Below, one piece after another: positions 34,594 to 48,600 of a stretch of 64,000 nt of DNA. How positions within the stretch are numbered: position 1 is the first letter of the stretch; each line of letters begins with the position of its first letter. The translations under genes and the position numbers were made by a program. The notes beneath the pieces are model-generated. The model saw only the letters and a program-made list of their open reading frames with translations, was not told where the DNA came from and did no database searches. Origin of the DNA: Deuterostichococcus epilithicus (Eukaryota; Chlorophyta; Trebouxiophyceae; Prasiolales; Stichococcaceae); assembly GCA_033439295.1 (NCBI GenBank), contig JAVTLE010000005.1:732501-796500 (forward strand), in the 5' to 3' direction.

Positions 34594-37500
34594 ATGCCAG
34601 TCGCTACAGATCCCAGCGCGGCTGAAGCCAATGTCCAGAGGAAGCCGCTGAGCACTATCATCCAAGAGCTCAGCGCTTGCCTGGATACGACCGGCGAGGC
34701 AGCCTCGACGCAGCAGCCCTCCGATAGCACCGTGCTGGCCGCCCGCATGCGGGCTGTGCTGCCGCTGGTGTTTGCGCACGTCGAGCCGCAGCAACGTGCG
34801 CGACACACGCGCGAGTCTCGGATGGTCTGCAGCACAATATGATGCCGCCGCACTGAGCCAATGCACTTCATCGTCATGCACGCCGGGTTGCAAGTTTCGT
34901 CAGTGGCATTTGTATGAGAATGCATGCAGGTAATGCGAGAGCGGTGCAGCCGGTTTTGCGCATGGTGGATCTGGCACTCGAGCGCTTCCCGGCGCTATTT
35001 GCGCCCGGCAGTCGCGGCTTCTGCTTCCTGCTCATGCAGAAACTGCTGAACCTGCTGACCACACAGTCCGCCATGCAGTGAGCCCCCATTCCGCCTTCGA
35101 GGCGCTCCAGGTCTCGTTGGCTGCATACATGTCACTGGCCGACTGAATGTTGCTGGTTGGCACCATGGTATTGTTGCTGAAGAGTGCCATGATGTGTTCA
35201 TTCGCCCAGCTTGCACCTGCAGGGGCGTGCTCGGCGCTGTGTGCGAGCAGCTATGCACCATGACGAGCATGCTGGTTCGGGATGACGCGGATGCATACTC
35301 CAGCATGTACAACGGCGCTTTCGAGCTGGCTGCGGGTCAGTTGAAATGCAAATTTTCTGTCAAATAACGCGCGGCCGAATATATAGTTCCAGAGCCTGTC
35401 ACATGCATGTCCTATGCAGAAGGTCGTGATTATTGCTTGCCACTATGCAGAAAGTCATGACTGTTGCTTTGTTGCGAGAGCACTGCCAATATGGCTTGTC
35501 AGGTCAAAAGTAGCTGTCTTGCTTTGTGTGCAGAGTGCCACCAGGTGCTGTGCCTCATGTGCATCCCCGGCATGCTGCCCGCCGGCACCGCCGCACATGT
35601 CGCCTGCTTCCGCAGCGGATGCGCTGCTGCCGCAGCGGCCGACGCAGCGGCCGCCGGCCCGGCGGCGCCTGTGGCTAATGGTGCGCCGCCGGCAGAGCCC
35701 TTCGAGCACTGCACCGTGGCGCTGGGCAGCGTGCAGCACTGCGAGTCGGCACTGGCGGCCGCGCTGTCCCTCATGGCGCACTGCGTGCGGCATTCGCCAT
35801 GCCTCGCTGCCGGCAGGACCTCGGCGTCGGCGCTCAGCCTGGCCGCAGAGCTCATGCGTTTCGGCGGCCAGGAGTCCGTGCAGCCGGCGGCAGTGGCGGC
35901 CACCGCCGCGCTGGCTGCGGCGCTGCCGGCGGCGCAACTGCCGGCAAGCAGCCTGCTGTGGGCGGTGGTGGCGGTCGTGGACGATACAGTTTCCGACGGC
36001 CGCATGGCGGACGAGCAGGAACCCCCCAGGGCCTGGCAGCTGGCCCTGCTGCGCCTGGCGCAGCGCTGCGTGGATGCGCTGGCGCTGCGGGGCGGCCTGG
36101 CGGAGGCGGCGCCAGGCCTGGCGGACGCCCTGTGCCGCGCCGTCGCCGCGGCGCCGCCGCAGTCGCGGCTGCAGGCCGAGTTGGCTCACATGCTGGCGGA
36201 CGTGGTCACGGCGTTTCCTGATCTCGCGGACCGCTGCGGCGGCTGCATGGCGGCGCTGCCGGTGGGCGGTGCGCTCGCGGCCGCGCTGATGCGGCTCGTG
36301 CACGTGGCGGCCGTGGCGTCGCTGGTCGAAGCCAGCCCGGCGCCTGCTGCGACACAGCAGGTGAAACCTTCTCTGCCGTGATACGCCTGAGCAGCGGGCC
36401 ATGACCGCTGCATGAATGGCGCAAGTCTGCGCCCTGAAGGGCTGGCGCAGTAGTGTTTCTGTTGACTGCAGCGTATGGCCTGTCACTTGCTATTGGGCAC
36501 AGCAATTCTGATTCAGCAGCCTGACCATGCTCGTGCTGTTTGCAGGATGGTGCTGCGGCAGAGGAAGGGGACAGCAGCTCAGCCCGCAAGCGCCGCAGGC
36601 TGCGGTACAACAGTGCGCGGGAGGCGCACGGCCAAGCCAAGCAGCTGGCATCGGACGATCATGCCGCCGCAGCCCTAAGGCCTGGCTTTGCCGCCAACTT
36701 GCTGCAGGTGCCCCCAGCAAGCCAGTGTCGTGTCATAGTCTAGCAGCGTGCTAAATTGTGATCTGCAGGTTCGGCACGCAGCGTCTGAGTGCGTGACAGG
36801 GGCTGCTGTTGAAGGTGTCATGTTTCTTCTGACCCGCCGTGTGCTTGTCGGTTCAGGCCATGGACGCGCTGCACCCCGGCCAATCACGCGTCAGTGGCTG
36901 GAACGACGCGCAGTGCCTGGCAGCACTGGCGACCGTGCTGGGCGGCTGCGCCGGGCCGGCGGCGGCGGCATGGCTGCCGCGTCTGGGAGGGGTCATCGGC
37001 CGCTGGGCGCACTGGGCCAGTGACACGAAGCGGCAGCCCGCGGAGCAGGAGGCTGCCACGTCCATTCCCAGTGAGCTGCTCCTTCGCTTGCAATTGCGCA
37101 TTCCCTGTGCGCATTCGTGGTCTGCCCTGGCCATTGGAAGAGAGTGCCCAACCGGGGCATCAGGCAGTGGGTGCCATGCTGATCAGAGTTTGCACCATGT
37201 GGAGCCACAACCCGGCTGATCTCCCCGATGCCATGGACACCCCTGGTTGCAGGCGTTGCGGACGCGTTTGCTGCTGCCTGTACACGTGTGGCCACGACGT
37301 GCCACCCGGACTCGCCGCATCGGGCGCTGGCCGCCGCCCGTCGGGCGTTTGCAGCGCTGGACCTGAGCGCCGCCCAGCTGAAGGCGCTGCTGCGCCTGCC
37401 CTGGCGGAGCATGGAGGTGCTTTTGTGCACTCTCACCTCTGTTGGCGCTGCCAGACTGGCACTGCGAGCAGCACCATGGCCTTGGCTTAGGAAAAGCGGG

Positions 37501-39671
37501 CCAGAGCGTCCTCGAAACCACAGGGCTAGCCGGCCCCTGTAAACAGCATCGCACCATTGTCGGATCTGGAGGCGTGTTGGTCGTGGTGGTGCAGACTGAT
37601 GGCGAGGACCCGCCGCCAACGACCGCGGCGCTGGCAAGTCTGCGCCTGGCGCTCGCGGCTAGCTGGCTGGGCGGCAGCGGCAGCCAGCCCGGCGCGGACC
37701 TGCTGACAGAGCTGCTGCAGCAGGCGGCGCGCCACGACGCGGCGCCGGTGCGGGCGGCCGCCGCGCTGCTGACGCCACCATGCCTTGCCGTGGCCGCTTC
37801 GGCAGCCGCGAACGGCCTGTCCCAGGTGAATGGAGGCGGCGAAGCACTGTCTACAGCTGCCTTGCGAGGCTGTTGAATGAATCCCGCAGGTCAAGCGGAT
37901 GACGTGTGCACATGCAGTGTGCCTGCTTTTGTCTGCGCACAGCTGCCAAGTCCAGCTCCTTGTGTATGTTAGTTCAGCGCGACATATCGGTTCTGCAGTG
38001 CGACGTTATGTACATCTCCAGCAGGTGTCGTTCCAGGCGCGAATGGACGCACAGCAGGATGCGTACGAGCGGCTGCAGGTGCTGCTGCCAAACACCCACC
38101 CTGTAGTGCGCCAGGCGCTGGCGGTGGCGCTGCGCGACTGCCTGTACTTCGAAGCCCTGTGCCAGCCCGGCCTGACGGACCTGTCACGGGTGCTCTGCTC
38201 CGGTGCGACGCACGTTGCTCTTAATTTGTCTGGCAAGGTCAGGTCAGGCGGCTTCTTGTCAAGTTCTAGCATTTTTAGGATAGGAGGGCATGGACCAAAC
38301 CGATTGCGTGTTGTTGCGGGAATGTGACCGGGAGGGCCTCCACCATTGCACCGTCCTCGTTTCTGCCTTCACACCCATGCCTGGGCCTGCCAGCGTCCAA
38401 CGACTGCTGTACAGCCGCTCATTGCAAACATGCTGCAGTGGAGGGCGTGTGCAGCAGCTCTGCGGGCTTTGGTGGCCGGCACTGGACGTCAGAGCCAGCG
38501 CACCACACGTGGCCGAACATTGTGTCCGCCAAGGTGGACTTTGCGGCGCTGGAGGTATTCGCCACGGCGCTGCTGGTCGGCGAGCCCAAGGCAGAGGTTC
38601 AGGTGTGCTGGCAGCTGCAGCCGCTTGACTAGCAAGCCTTTGCGGGATGTGCCGAGCCTGCCTTTCATGGCTACGGCAAGGCCCCTCGTCTGAGCCTGTG
38701 TGCTGTCAAGTCTTCGCAATCTCGCGCTGGCTTCGGAAGCACCGCGCTGCCGTCGTCCTGCAGGCGGGCATGCTGGCCACGCTGGCGCACTACTTCAAGG
38801 CGGCATCCGCCGCATCACTGCCAGCGGCGCGGCCGCTGCTGCTGGCCTGCTGGGACCTGGCTGGCAGGTGGGCCTCAGCCTGCTGGAAATTCATTGCCCT
38901 GTCCGTTGTCGCGCCCCCGGTGGTCTGACCAAAGTGGTCGTCCAGGCTTGCGGGCTCAAGAGCATCACTATGTGTATATCTTCAGTCCTCCTGCACATGG
39001 CTCAATACCGGCCACGTAGAAGGCGATGTGGGGTGCTCACAATCTGACTGTCTGCGAGTTCCGAACCCACTCAGCAGCAGGACTGCTAAAATTCTCGATG
39101 GCTGCAGCGGCGGCAGCGCGCCGGTCCGGGCGGCGCTCACGGCCGCAGTGCCGCTGCTGGCGACCCCCGAGCTGCTGGCAGCCGCTTTCGACGAGGGCTT
39201 CGACGCGGCTGACGCGGTGCCAAAGTGCGAGAACGCGCTGCTGCAGGTGTGCAGACCTCGAGAATTGCACGGCAGTACCTTAGGCCAAGGCGATCGCACA
39301 TTGCCAGACTTGGCCGCACTGTTGTAGTACCCCATGTTCCCCATGTGCCGCCAACCCTACACCTTGTGTCGTTGGGCTGCATTATGCTTTATGCAATCGC
39401 TCGCTGTGCGACTGCGCTACCATGTTGTGGGCTTGCAACTGTCGAGATCCTCAACCCTAAATCCTGAATTGGGTACCGCAGCGGCTGAAGGGGTTGCTGG
39501 ACGGCGGTGGCGCGTCCTCAGAGGCGCGGGAGGGGCTGCTGAAAACGCTGGCGGCTGCGGGGCCGCACCTGGCCTCCTCCGGGGCGCAGCTGCTGCTGCT
39601 GGCAGTGCTGGTCGGCAGCCTGGACGACGGCTCGGCGGTCGTCCGCGCCAGCGCCGCGGAGCTGCTGGAAG
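34594..39671 (+). other. ATR: ATR N-terminal helical region, exons 1-13
   Basis: Exons: 34594-34795, 34930-35077, 35223-35335, 35534-36360, 36546-36707, 36857-37070, 37253-37416, 37595-37825, 38025-38202, 38439-38602, 38764-38867, 39108-39246, 39482-39671 (residues 1-945). The region is Ala/Leu-rich and helical, as expected for HEAT repeats that bind ATRIP. Exon 4 is 827 nt, six times the gene's mean. Exon 5 encodes a basic ARKRRRLR (about 442-449) that would serve as a nuclear signal. Confidence 0.85.
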
Positions 39672-42600
39672 GTGCTTCCCCGCCACTCCCCTTCGCTGCT
39701 TACCTCTGCGGCGCAGACCAACCTCTCAAGATGTCCAGCTGCGCACTGAAGTTTCAGCGCGACTGACATTCGACAGCACACGCACCAGACACTGTTCTGC
39801 TGTGGCGGGAAACATGCCTGTCTGGCGTTCGAACATCGTCACAGTGCGCGCCAACGACAGTCGCGTCTCGTGCCGTGCAGCCCTGGCGGAGCGCAGGGGT
39901 GTGGAGCTGCAGGACCTCATCCTGGGCATGCCCAAGCTGCTGGAGTGGCTTGGCCGCATGTTCATCACGCGCGACGCGCTGCTAGGTGCGCACCTGGGGG
40001 CGTCCAGTTCAGCGCAGCAACCATGCAGCCACCTCCTGCACCATAGCCCGCTCTGCCCGCGGATCTGCATGGCCATCGGCCATCGCCTCGGGATGTCCAA
40101 GCTGAATTTCCCCTGGTACTCGGGAATGTGCTCCGCAGATGAGCTGGCGGACGTCTTGGGCATGGGGCAGCAGCAGCTGGCGCGCGAGGTTCTGCCGGCC
40201 GCCATCCCCGCCCTCATCGCCGCCCAGGTGACAATTGCTCGCACAGGAGCTCGCCCACATCTGCCGGCGTGTTTACGCCAGTTCGAGTGTGGGGCTACAC
40301 CACTGCTGGCGGAACGCGGTGCATCTGAATCAGGAGGTGGTGCACTCATGGAGCATGCTGAGAGTGCTGAGAGCGGCACAAGGCGCATGCAGCACCCACC
40401 TGCATGTTTCGAACCTCTTCTCCGAATTGTTTTGTACCACAACAGGACCGGCCGGCGCTGGAGGCGCTGGCGCAGTGCGCGGGCATGAGCCTGCAGCACC
40501 TCATCCACGAGCTGGGCCACCACGCCGTTGCCAAGCACATCTTCGAGGGTGCGCGCCCGCCGCTGGCAAACCTTCATCCTCGCACGAAGCCATGACCAGC
40601 GCTGTGGTCTGCACTGTGCGCGGTGCAGCGTGCGATTTACATGTGCTGCTTGAGTTGCAAGCAGTTTCAAGCGTTGCTCAACACAAAGTCATTGGAACTT
40701 CAAAGCTGACATGGTTCATGGGCGTTGCGTCTGCAGGGTCCCAGGAGTTCGGCTCCTTCATGGAATTTGTGGAGTCGGTGATAGGCGAGGGGTTTGTTGC
40801 GTACCTACGCGGCATCATGCAGCGCGTCATCACCGAGATCATCGCCATCGCCAGCGACTCGCCCGACTGGGGCGGCGGCCCCACCCTTCCGCAGGCGAGC
40901 TCACGCCTCAGAGCGTATCTGCTGTACTTCATGAATGCAATCAATGCACTTCTGGATTGCCTAATGCTTATGGCACACCGCCAAGCAGGGGAGGTTTGGC
41001 AGCTCGGAAGCCTGCACGAAGACACACAAACATCCTGTGCATTGTCGACATATATATGCATTGCCGACACAAGCACATGTCACGACTTGCTGGTGCTTCG
41101 ATTCGGCCGCAGTCCGTCTTCGACCGCGCACGCAACATGCTGCACATGCTGGCGCATGATGTGGACGGCGACCAGCGGCAGGACGTGGCCGACCTGCTTG
41201 CAGGTGTGGCATCCCACGGGATGCCTGATGGTTGCTATCCAGTTGAAGATCAACCATGCACAACCATACTCGCTGGATCACATCACCATGTGACAACACC
41301 ATGCAGACCCCATGCTGGCGATGCCAAAGTCGAGGCCTCTGCGGGGTGAAGCAATGCACACGCACACCGCTGCCATTTTCTGTGTTGAAAGACGGGACGC
41401 AGGCGCGCCCATAGCAGCGTGCGCGTGTTCGAGTGATGCGCCCTCCTCGCCCGCCCTGCAGACTGCGACCACGTGACCAAGATCCTGAAGCTGTATGGCG
41501 ACGAGCTGGACCGCGGCGGCAGCGCCGCCTGCACGTCCGAGCTGGCGGCGCACCGACAGATCCTGCGCGGCGTCACGCTGCTCATCGGCCTCACCGGCCG
41601 CCACATCGACCGCTTCCTGCCGCAGGTGCGGCCTGGTCCTTGCTGGGGGTCGTGCCAGGCATCCTGTGCCACCGAGTGTTGTCTGATCTGCATGCGCGTC
41701 TCACCAGCGCAGCAAGCGTCAGGCCTGCCCCGAGAGCGAGCTGGCTTCTGTTGTGGCGTCTGGACGTTCACGCAGTCGCAGGTCAGCTGCACAAACAGAG
41801 CAAGCCTACACGCAGCATGTGCTGCTGGCAAGATGGTCAGCTCAATTGTGGCGCCTTCTGATTTGCCGCCTGTCTGCCTGCAGATGATGGTGCTGCTGAC
41901 GGGCGCAGTGCGCGCATCGAAGCCGGCGCAATTGCAGCTGCAGGCGCTGGAGGGATGGCTCATGCTGGTGCAGGCGCTGCTGCGGCACGCGCCTGCACAG
42001 CTGTCTGGCGTCATGCACCAGGTCTGTCACAGTTTGATATGCCATTTGCGCCCTTCACCGTCGGGCAACCATGCTGCCGGCAGCTTAGCGAGATTTCGAC
42101 TGACATCTGAGCTGATTTCGGACCTGAAATCACGTATCAGCCTCCAATCGGCTAGATGGGGCGGTGGAGGTCTGCGGACCTGGAGATGCTGCAGGCTTTT
42201 GATGTGGGTGCCTCATGCAATCTCGCTAGATGATCGTGACGCTGCTGGAGCCGCTGCACGAGGGCGGCGCCGTGGCGGCCGCGGCTGCCAAGGTCGTGGA
42301 GGAGATCGTCATCAACGGCGCCAAACTCTTCAAGGTATGTTCGCAAATGGCTGTCCTGGCATGTCAGGCGCTAGGCAGGCAGGAAATCGGACTGGGTAAC
42401 GCATTGCACTGTGATGAGTGCTTGCTGACTGTCAGGCGGAGATGCAGTGTGCATTCAGACCGTCCCTGTTGGCGCACTACCTCTGCAAGCAGCAGCCACG
42501 ACACATGGCCCGCCATGTTTGCGACAGGACAAGCTGAAGCAGCTGCCGCCCCTGCCGGCCTCGGTGCCCGCGCTCGCGGCGGCGGGCGAGGCGCTTGCGG

Positions 42601-45600
42601 CGGCGCGCGGCCAGCTGTATGCAAAGGAGACGGTTGTGCTGCTGCGCGACTCGCTCGGCAGCGAGTCCCTGGGCGTGCGCGCCGCAGCACTGCAGGTGCC
42701 CCACCCCTGCAGCTCTGTCGGCCATCTTCTCGCGGCAGTCGCCTCTGCGCAGGATGTTGTAGTCCCCTCTTCTGAGCTTGCCCTTTGCTACCTGCTGCTG
42801 CACCAGACCCACCCCAGGAAACGAGTACCGCTGCATCATCCGTCGGCTGTCCCCCATCGTGGCAGCGGACGGCCCTCCCTCATAGCCGACCCGCTGTGGG
42901 AAGCAGGCTCTCCAAGTCATGCTCACAGTCACTCAAAGCCGTTGCCGTCCGCCCCTGACCGCAGGAGCTGCAGACCTACCTGCAGCAGAAGCGCAGCTGG
43001 CTGCAGGGTGTGCTGGCGGACAGCGCCGGCGGCAGCCCCGAGGGCGAGGCCGCAGAGAGCGAAGAGGCTGCGCTGCTGGCCAGCCTCATGGCCGCGCTGC
43101 TCAAGTGCTGCGATCCCGAGGTAAGTCACAGGCGCCTGCCTTGACCGCGTCAAATGGACGTGCGTTCGGATCGCTGCTCGGCCTGCTGCCGAGACGGCTG
43201 CCGTGGCGCCCAGGTGCAGCCTGCCGCGTGCGAGGGGTCGTGCCTGGGGCGCGTCCGACTTTTGTGCCCGCGGCGGGAACGGCAAAGTTGGGACCCACCT
43301 GCACAGCGAGCCAGGCAGGCGGGAACACTCAAATTTCCTGCTGTGGAGGCCACCTCTGTCTGCCTGCCGCTCCCAGGCGGGGCTGCCTGTGAGCCGCGCG
43401 GCGCAGCAGTGCGCGGCGACGTGCCTGGGCCTGCTGGGCGCTGTGGACCCCGCGCGCCTGGGCCTGGCGCCGCCGCCGCCGGGGGGCGCCGCAGCCGCGG
43501 CGGACCTGCCGCTGCTGGTGGCCCTGGTGGAGCGGCACCTGGTGCGCGTGCTGCGGGTGGCGTCACACCTGTTCCAGCTGGACGCCGCCACCTTCGCCAT
43601 CCAGGTCGGTTCCTGGAGGGAGGAGCTCCTCCCTCCTTGTTCCCTCAAACCGTCCCCAAGCCTTGCCCAGTTCGTGTTGCAATCGCTTTAATTGTGAGTG
43701 AGGACCCTGGTAAGGCGCCCACCTGGCGTGCACGCGTTGGGTCGCGACCCTCCCCCTCCAGCTGGACATCGCCCCTTCGCGATGCACCTGGCCGCTAGTG
43801 CTTCACCATACATGCCGACCGTTCCGTACGAGATTCCTGGACTGCCCGCTTTGGTTCTCGAACCCGTTTTGGGTTCGCATGATGCATCCTGCTGGCCCTC
43901 AGTGTTGCTGGAGGATGTTCCACCCCCTGGACCGTTGTTCCAAATGGGCGCAGACCACCATGACGATCTGGGCGAACAAAAGGCTTACTCATGACTGCCT
44001 GCTACTGAGAAGCAACAGTCCCCCTGTCGGTCCGTTTCAGTAACCGATGGAATGTAGATGGGCAGTCGTGACGAAACCGGACATCAACGACTGCGAGGCT
44101 GGCACTGATCGTCACTTAGCGCACTTCAGGGACCAGCAGCACGCTGCGCACACGGGCTCTGAAATTGGATGCCCGTGTGCGTAGTTGTGCTGTGTCCCTC
44201 ACCCGCGCCAAAACTAACCTGCAACCCAGCCAAACATGACGACTACAATTTCGGAGCACAGGACTAGCTTGCATGCCCCCTGCCAGCATATCCCCTGAAC
44301 GCGCAGCCTGAGGCTCAGACAGACAGTGGAGACCGGCTGCAGCCTTAGATGGATTACCGGAGACAATGCGCATCCAGGCAGTGGCTCTGTGCGCAGGAGC
44401 TGCTGCGGCACTACAGCAGCGCCGGGCTGCCGGCGGTGCCCGCGGCAGACATTTCGGGCAGCGGAGCCGGCCGCAGCGTGACGCCAAAGGAGGGTAACTC
44501 GCTGTTTGCAGCGCTGGCGCTCGAAACCCAGGTGGGTGCTGAACAGAAGCACAGCTTGCACGTACGCCCACTGCATCGTACTGATCACAGTTGCACCAAC
44601 TTGCACCAAACATCGACACTCGACACTGGGCACATGTATCAGACTCGTCAATGAACGCCAGGATGCAGGCGATGCACAATCTTTGACGACCGATTGACTT
44701 GGCCCTCCCTCGTGCGCCTGCAGGCCATTGTGCGGCCATACCTGGACTCGAAGTTCGCGGTGCAGGGCGCGGGCCGCTGCCGCAAGGGCGTGATCTTTGG
44801 CGCCGCAGGCGCCGACCTGCCCTTCCGCAAGTGGCTGTTCCAGTGGCTCAAGCAGCTGGTCAGCCAGGCCGCAGGTCTGTGCTGCATCCGAGTGACCTTG
44901 ACTCGCAGTCGATGTTGGCCTGACGCTTATGGCCCGTCATTGCATGGGCGGTGTTGTGCACGGAGGATGCGCCAGTGCTGCTGCCCGTCAGGCTCGAGGC
45001 TCAGCTGAGCATGGTCGCTCATGACAGCTCCTTCGAGTTGGTCGCTTGGCAAGACTGAGCCGAGCTGCACAATTTAGATGCAATCGAAGCACCAACCGAA
45101 GTTGATACACCAGCTGCACAACTTGATGCAGTTGCTGAGTGGTGCTTCTCTCAAGTTCGAAGCGCTTGGGACAGGCAACGACCAGATATCTGCGCAGGCT
45201 CGCGGCTGAGGATGTTCCAGGCGTGCATCCCCATCTTCCGGGTGGACATCCAGGTGTCGCAGTACCTGCTGCCGTACCTGGTGCAGAACGTGGTCGCCCA
45301 CGGCTCCGACGAGGCGCGGCGGGGCGTGCAGAGCGAGGTGCGCACGCCCGCGGGCAGCCGCTGAGCCGCGTCGGGTGTTGCAGGGCCCAGGAACAGAGTC
45401 CCTGGTAGCGGCAGATCTGCGCGAGGTGTCAGTATCGGAGGGTGACAGCGTGCTTCGTGCCCATGCCATGATGCAGCAAGCTCTCAGGTGTTTGCTCCGA
45501 AACAGCCAACAGCTGCTCAATTCAAGCGTTTCAAGTATAAGGCCATCGCTGATGGGTGGCCTGCGCCGGTCGCGCCTGTGCAGATGGAGGCGGTGCTGCG

Positions 45601-48600
45601 CGGCGGGCAGAGCAGCCGCGAGGGGGAGTTGTGCGTGCAGGGCGTGTTCGGGCTGCTGGACACGCTGGCCAAGTGGCGCGCCGAGCAGCGCGTGTCCTCC
45701 TCCAGCGGCTCAGGTGGGCACTGCTGGGTCCATTAATGAAGAGTGGCTTATCGAGCATCGAGCGTTGAGCAGCGAGCATCGACCCATCTTGACCAGGCCG
45801 AGTGGCCCAGCAGTTCCACTGTTGTTTTGCACAACTGAAACCCTACCCGCACATGCAGCTGGCACAGGACTGCTGTGTTGTGGCATGTCTGCAACCTACC
45901 TGCCCAGCACAATGGGCGTGATGGTCCAGGTGAGGACCCTTCTCAAGCCGTCACGATCCGCAAGGCGTCGGGTTGCCCAACAACAGACAGCTCTTTCCCA
46001 AACCGTCAATTTTGCCGCCAGGGTCCACGACGTCAGGCACGACGACGGGCGCCGCCGCAGCCACCGCCCGCTCGGCAGCGCAGGACCCGGCCGCCAAGCA
46101 CCTGGGCGACCTGCTGGACGGCATCCCCCAGGAGCTGCTGGCCAGCGCCGCCGCGCACTGCGGTGCGTTCCCTGCCATACTTCTTGTTTGTCATTTGAAG
46201 GCTGGCCATCACACACCTTTGCACGGCATTCCCCAGGAGCTGCGGGTCAGCGTCGCCGCGCCTGCAGTGCCCTTGCTTGCAGATGGCTGACATCCATGCT
46301 GCAACTCGCCTCCTGTAGCCACTCGAAACCGCGAGTGGAGGAGGCGACTCCCGCCAGGCTCGCTGCAGCCCGTGGGCGCACGGACAGCCTGCAGGGTCTT
46401 GTCAAACCCTCCCCCAGTGCCGGCTTGCATGTTCCTGTCAGCCCTCGAAGCCAGTGCCCTTGAAGCCAGTGTGCCTCAGGGTGCTGTTGCCATCACGACA
46501 GGCGCGCACGCGCGGGCGCTGCAGCACTACGAGAACCATGTGCGGGCGCTGCACGGCGGAGGCCTCAACGTGGCCGGCCTGCGCAACGTGCAGTACGCCG
46601 ACTCCGAGGTCGTCTTTCTCCAGGTGAGGGTTCCCCTTGCATCTTGATCTCTCGACACTTGTGCTGCAATGCCATTCGTGTGTAGAGCGCTATTCAGCAG
46701 CACGCATGTCATCATTTGCAAGGCGAACCACTCCACTCACTCTCACTCCGGACAGGGACCAGGAGAGTGACACGGCAGCGGGGCTGGAGGCGCTGTGGCC
46801 CGACGACTCTACTGCCAGTCCGCTATGCTCTTGTTCATTACTCATTCAGCGATGCATGATACTATTGATATGTCACAGCCTCCATTTCCAACAACCGCTG
46901 CAGGAGGTGTACGGCAAGCTCGAGGAGCCGGACGGGCTGGCGGGCTTGGTGCGGCTGCGGCGCGGCGGCGCGACGCCCGCCGACCACATGCTGGCCGCGG
47001 AGAAGGCCGGCGCCTGGTCCGAGGCCCTGTCCTTGCACGAGCAGGTGGGGCTGCTTCCGCGAGACGCGGTTTGAAATAGTAAAGGCTGCTGCAAACAGTG
47101 TGTGTGTCTGTCATTGCGATGCAAGAGCATGCTGACCAGCACCTGGCCGGCTGCTGGCGCAAGGGCTCTGCGCGCATGGGTACCGCGGGCCGCCCGCCAC
47201 TGCCCGCTGCCGCTCCTCGGAAGTCGTGCATGGAATCAGCGCGTGCCAGAAGCTGTCGGCCCTGGTGCTCGGCAGGCGCTGCAGCACAACGCGGCGCACG
47301 CAGCGGCGCCGGCGGCGGGCGCCGCCGGTATGGGCGCGGAGCAGGGCCTGAGCGCCGGGCAGCGCGGCTACCTGCGCTGCCTGCAGCACATGGGCCATCT
47401 GCACAGCCAGCTGACCCACGTCAACGGCTGGGCGCTCGGCGCCTCCGGTGTGCATGATCATACGGGGTGCATTGCTTCCTCTGTACCGCAGCCTCCTTGC
47501 CGCCATGCCGCGGCTCGCCTGCAATGCAGCCCAGGGCAGTTTGGCTCCCTCCAAACGCGGGTTTGATGATCGTGCTCCTTCCTTGCAGATGCGGCCAAGT
47601 GCCAGCTGGCGGCGTCGGGCGTCGCGGCGGCGTGGCGCCTGGGCCAGTGGGACGCGCTGTCGGAGCACCTGCCGCGCACCGTGGCCGGCTACGAGCGCCT
47701 GGATGCAGAGGACCGCTGGGAGGTGCCGGCAAAACCCTACCTCGGCAAACCCCTACCTTCCGCCGGGACCCCGGAGGCACCCCTGACACAACTTCATGTC
47801 GTGCATGTACTGGCATGTTCTCGCACCAGACTCTGGGCACGTGCTGTCGCTGCAAGTGGAGACGTCATCTGTCATCGAATGGCCTGGCCGTCTTCAACAC
47901 GCCATGCTCGATCGCTCGAACTCCATCCGGGCAGATCCTTGCGGAGGCCCTGTCTTGCCTGCCGGACTTGCCATCGCCATGCCGCTCGAGTACTTTGGGG
48001 CGACATGGGCGAAGAAGAATCTCGCAGGCCAGGCAGGGAAGGCTGCAGAGGGGTGCAGTGTCTGCTGCACAGACGCTGTGACCTCGCTTGCATCACCAAC
48101 ACGACCCGATTCGAAGCTGGCGGTTGGGTGCCGAGCCCGGAACCTGGCGCTCCCCAGGTGCGCGTCGGGCGGCTGCTGGCGGGCGTGGCGGGGCGCGACG
48201 CCACCGCCGTGGCGGTGCAGCTGCGGGCGGCACGCGCCGAGATCATGGCGCCGCTGTCCGCCGCCAGCATGGAGTCCTACGCCCGCGCCTACCCCCACCT
48301 CGTGCGCCTGCACATGCTGCAGGAGCTGTCCGATGCGGCCGCGCTGCTGCAGGTGCGCGCCATCAGGATCCAGAGCTAGGCAATTTCCACGCGTCCTACC
48401 CTTCATGCGTGGCTGCAGTGTCGCTGCTGGTGGCTGCCCTGATGTCCCATGACTCTCTCCACTCCCGAGGTGCCCCATCATGCGACATGTGAAGCCGTCG
48501 TGACAGCACTCTGCAGGAGGAAATGACACAGACCCAGTTCTGCCGCCTCGTGAACGGCCCTGCAGGAGACGCCAAACGCGGGGCCGCACGACAGGGACCG

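Noticed and set aside
35455-36486. 343-codon open frame on the - strand
   Set aside because: It is antisense to the large ATR exon 4; Arg/Gln-rich with no family resemblance, a typical shadow frame.
43859-43877. Perfect hairpin in ATR intron 24 resembling a tRNA T-arm or terminator
   Set aside because: A single 7-bp stem with no cloverleaf partners. Intron-internal hairpins of this size are expected by chance.
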